Origin: Flavobacteriales bacterium
GTDB taxonomy: Bacteria; Bacteroidota; Bacteroidia; Flavobacteriales; Crocinitomicaceae
Direction of reading: 5' to 3'
DNA length: 24,810 bases
Assembly (NCBI GenBank): GCA_947375085.1
Contig: CANCEQ010000017.1
Span: 1-24,810, forward strand
The notes below the pieces were generated by a model. The model was not told the origin of the DNA. It did not search any database and was given only the letters and a program-made list of their open reading frames with translations. Below, in pieces: positions 24,325 to 24,810 of the stretch. Position numbers and translations under genes: made by a program. How positions within the stretch are numbered: the first letter of the stretch is position 1; each line of letters opens with the position of its first letter.

Positions 24325-24810
24325 CTAGTAACGGTACTCGTTAGATTTGAACGGACCTTCAACAGCAACACCGATGTAATCAGCTTGTTCTTTTGTTAAA
24401 ACGTCTAATTCAACTCCAATTTTAGCTAAATGTAAACGAGCTACTTTTTCATCTAAATGTTTAGGTAAAACGTAAACTTCATTTTTGTAATTAGCACTGT
24501 TTGTCCATAATTCAATTTGAGCCAAAGTTTGGTTTGTGAATGAATTAGACATTACAAATGATGGGTGACCAGTTGCACAACCTAAATTTACTAAACGACC
24601 TTCAGCCAAGATAATAATATCTTTACCGTTGATTGTGTAAATATCTACTTGTGGTTTAACAGTGTTTTTTGTGTGACCGTGGTTACCATTCAACCAAGCC
24701 ATATCAATTTCGTTATCGAAGTGACCGATGTTACAAACGATCGCTTTGTCTTTCATGTTTTCGAAGTGACGTCCAACGATGATGTTTTTGTTTCCAGTTG
24801 TAGTAACTAA
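24325..24810 (-). CDS. ahcY: Adenosylhomocysteinase, C-terminal part (5' end outside the window)
   Basis: The enzyme reversibly splits S-adenosylhomocysteine into adenosine and homocysteine, using bound NAD, and clears the product of methyl transfer. The frame is open to the window edge. It reads [20 protein letters not shown] upstream of an internal Met at 24756, so that ATG is not the start. The visible 161 residues are the C-terminal third of a ~430-440-aa protein. They contain the conserved [25 protein letters not shown] and [14 protein letters not shown], and end [10 protein letters not shown]. The final Lys-x-x-x-Tyr-Arg-Tyr is the tail that in known structures reaches the NAD site of a neighbouring subunit. 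It is cytoplasmic and followed by its own terminator. Confidence 0.97.
   Translation of the reverse strand, partial: LVTTTGNKNIIVGRHFENMKDKAIVCNIGHFDNEIDMAWLNGNHGHTKNTVKPQVDIYTINGKDIIILAEGRLVNLGCATGHPSFVMSNSFTNQTLAQIELWTNSANYKNEVYVLPKHLDEKVARLHLAKIGVELDVLTKEQADYIGVAVEGPFKSNEYRY

Noticed and set aside
24756..24756. Internal ATG as the start of the adenosylhomocysteinase gene
   Set aside because: The reading frame continues upstream to the window edge with family-typical sequence (VGRHFEN), so the ATG is internal and the gene is cut by the window.

Overview
The window is AT-rich DNA from a member of the Bacteroidota, most likely Flavobacteriales. This rests on family content, not a database search. 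It holds three giant exported repeat proteins with type IX secretion (T9SS) C-terminal signals, two of the gliding-motility-associated type (type B) and one Por-tail type (type A). It also holds a PorP/SprF-family outer-membrane partner, and promoter-like elements of the Bacteroidota TAnnTTTG type. The three giant genes occupy about 14.7 kb of the 24.8 kb.

Layout, left to right. Positions 35-601 (+) encode a small two-helix membrane protein with a PH-like tail. It converges on a minus-strand cluster (3672 to 612) whose order of transcription is RlpA-like protein, haem c lipoprotein, LigB-type dioxygenase, CaiB/BaiF CoA-transferase and GNAT acetyltransferase. The last four are separated by 1 nt, 12 nt and a 10-nt overlap, so they look like one small redox/aromatic-type operon. 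Upstream lies a solitary 1254-aa PKD-repeat surface protein (7525-3761, minus), divergent from tex (7748-9868, plus).

Downstream of tex is a mosaic region (9869-12242). It contains a promoter-preceded 566-aa exported protein of unknown function, a perfect 16-bp terminator hairpin and a decayed IS3-family transposase. At its far end is a short fragment encoding the same ten residues as the C-terminal tail of Tex, differing only at synonymous positions. This pattern would fit an old insertion at the 3' end of tex, with the displaced gene end left behind. Other explanations exist.

The right-hand 12 kb is a three-gene minus-strand T9SS operon. A 1802-aa protein has 13 CARDB-like repeats, one CUB-like insertion and a type A tail. 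A 1833-aa protein has a helical N-terminus, a jelly-roll, Ig/PKD-like modules, a duplicated ~190-aa module, seven ~70-aa repeats and a type B tail. A PorP/SprF protein follows, starting 1 nt after it. The likely scheme is that the T9SS exports both large proteins and PorP anchors or helps export the type B one at the cell surface. At the right edge is the 3' end of adenosylhomocysteinase with a clear intrinsic terminator. No tRNA, rRNA or CRISPR array was seen.
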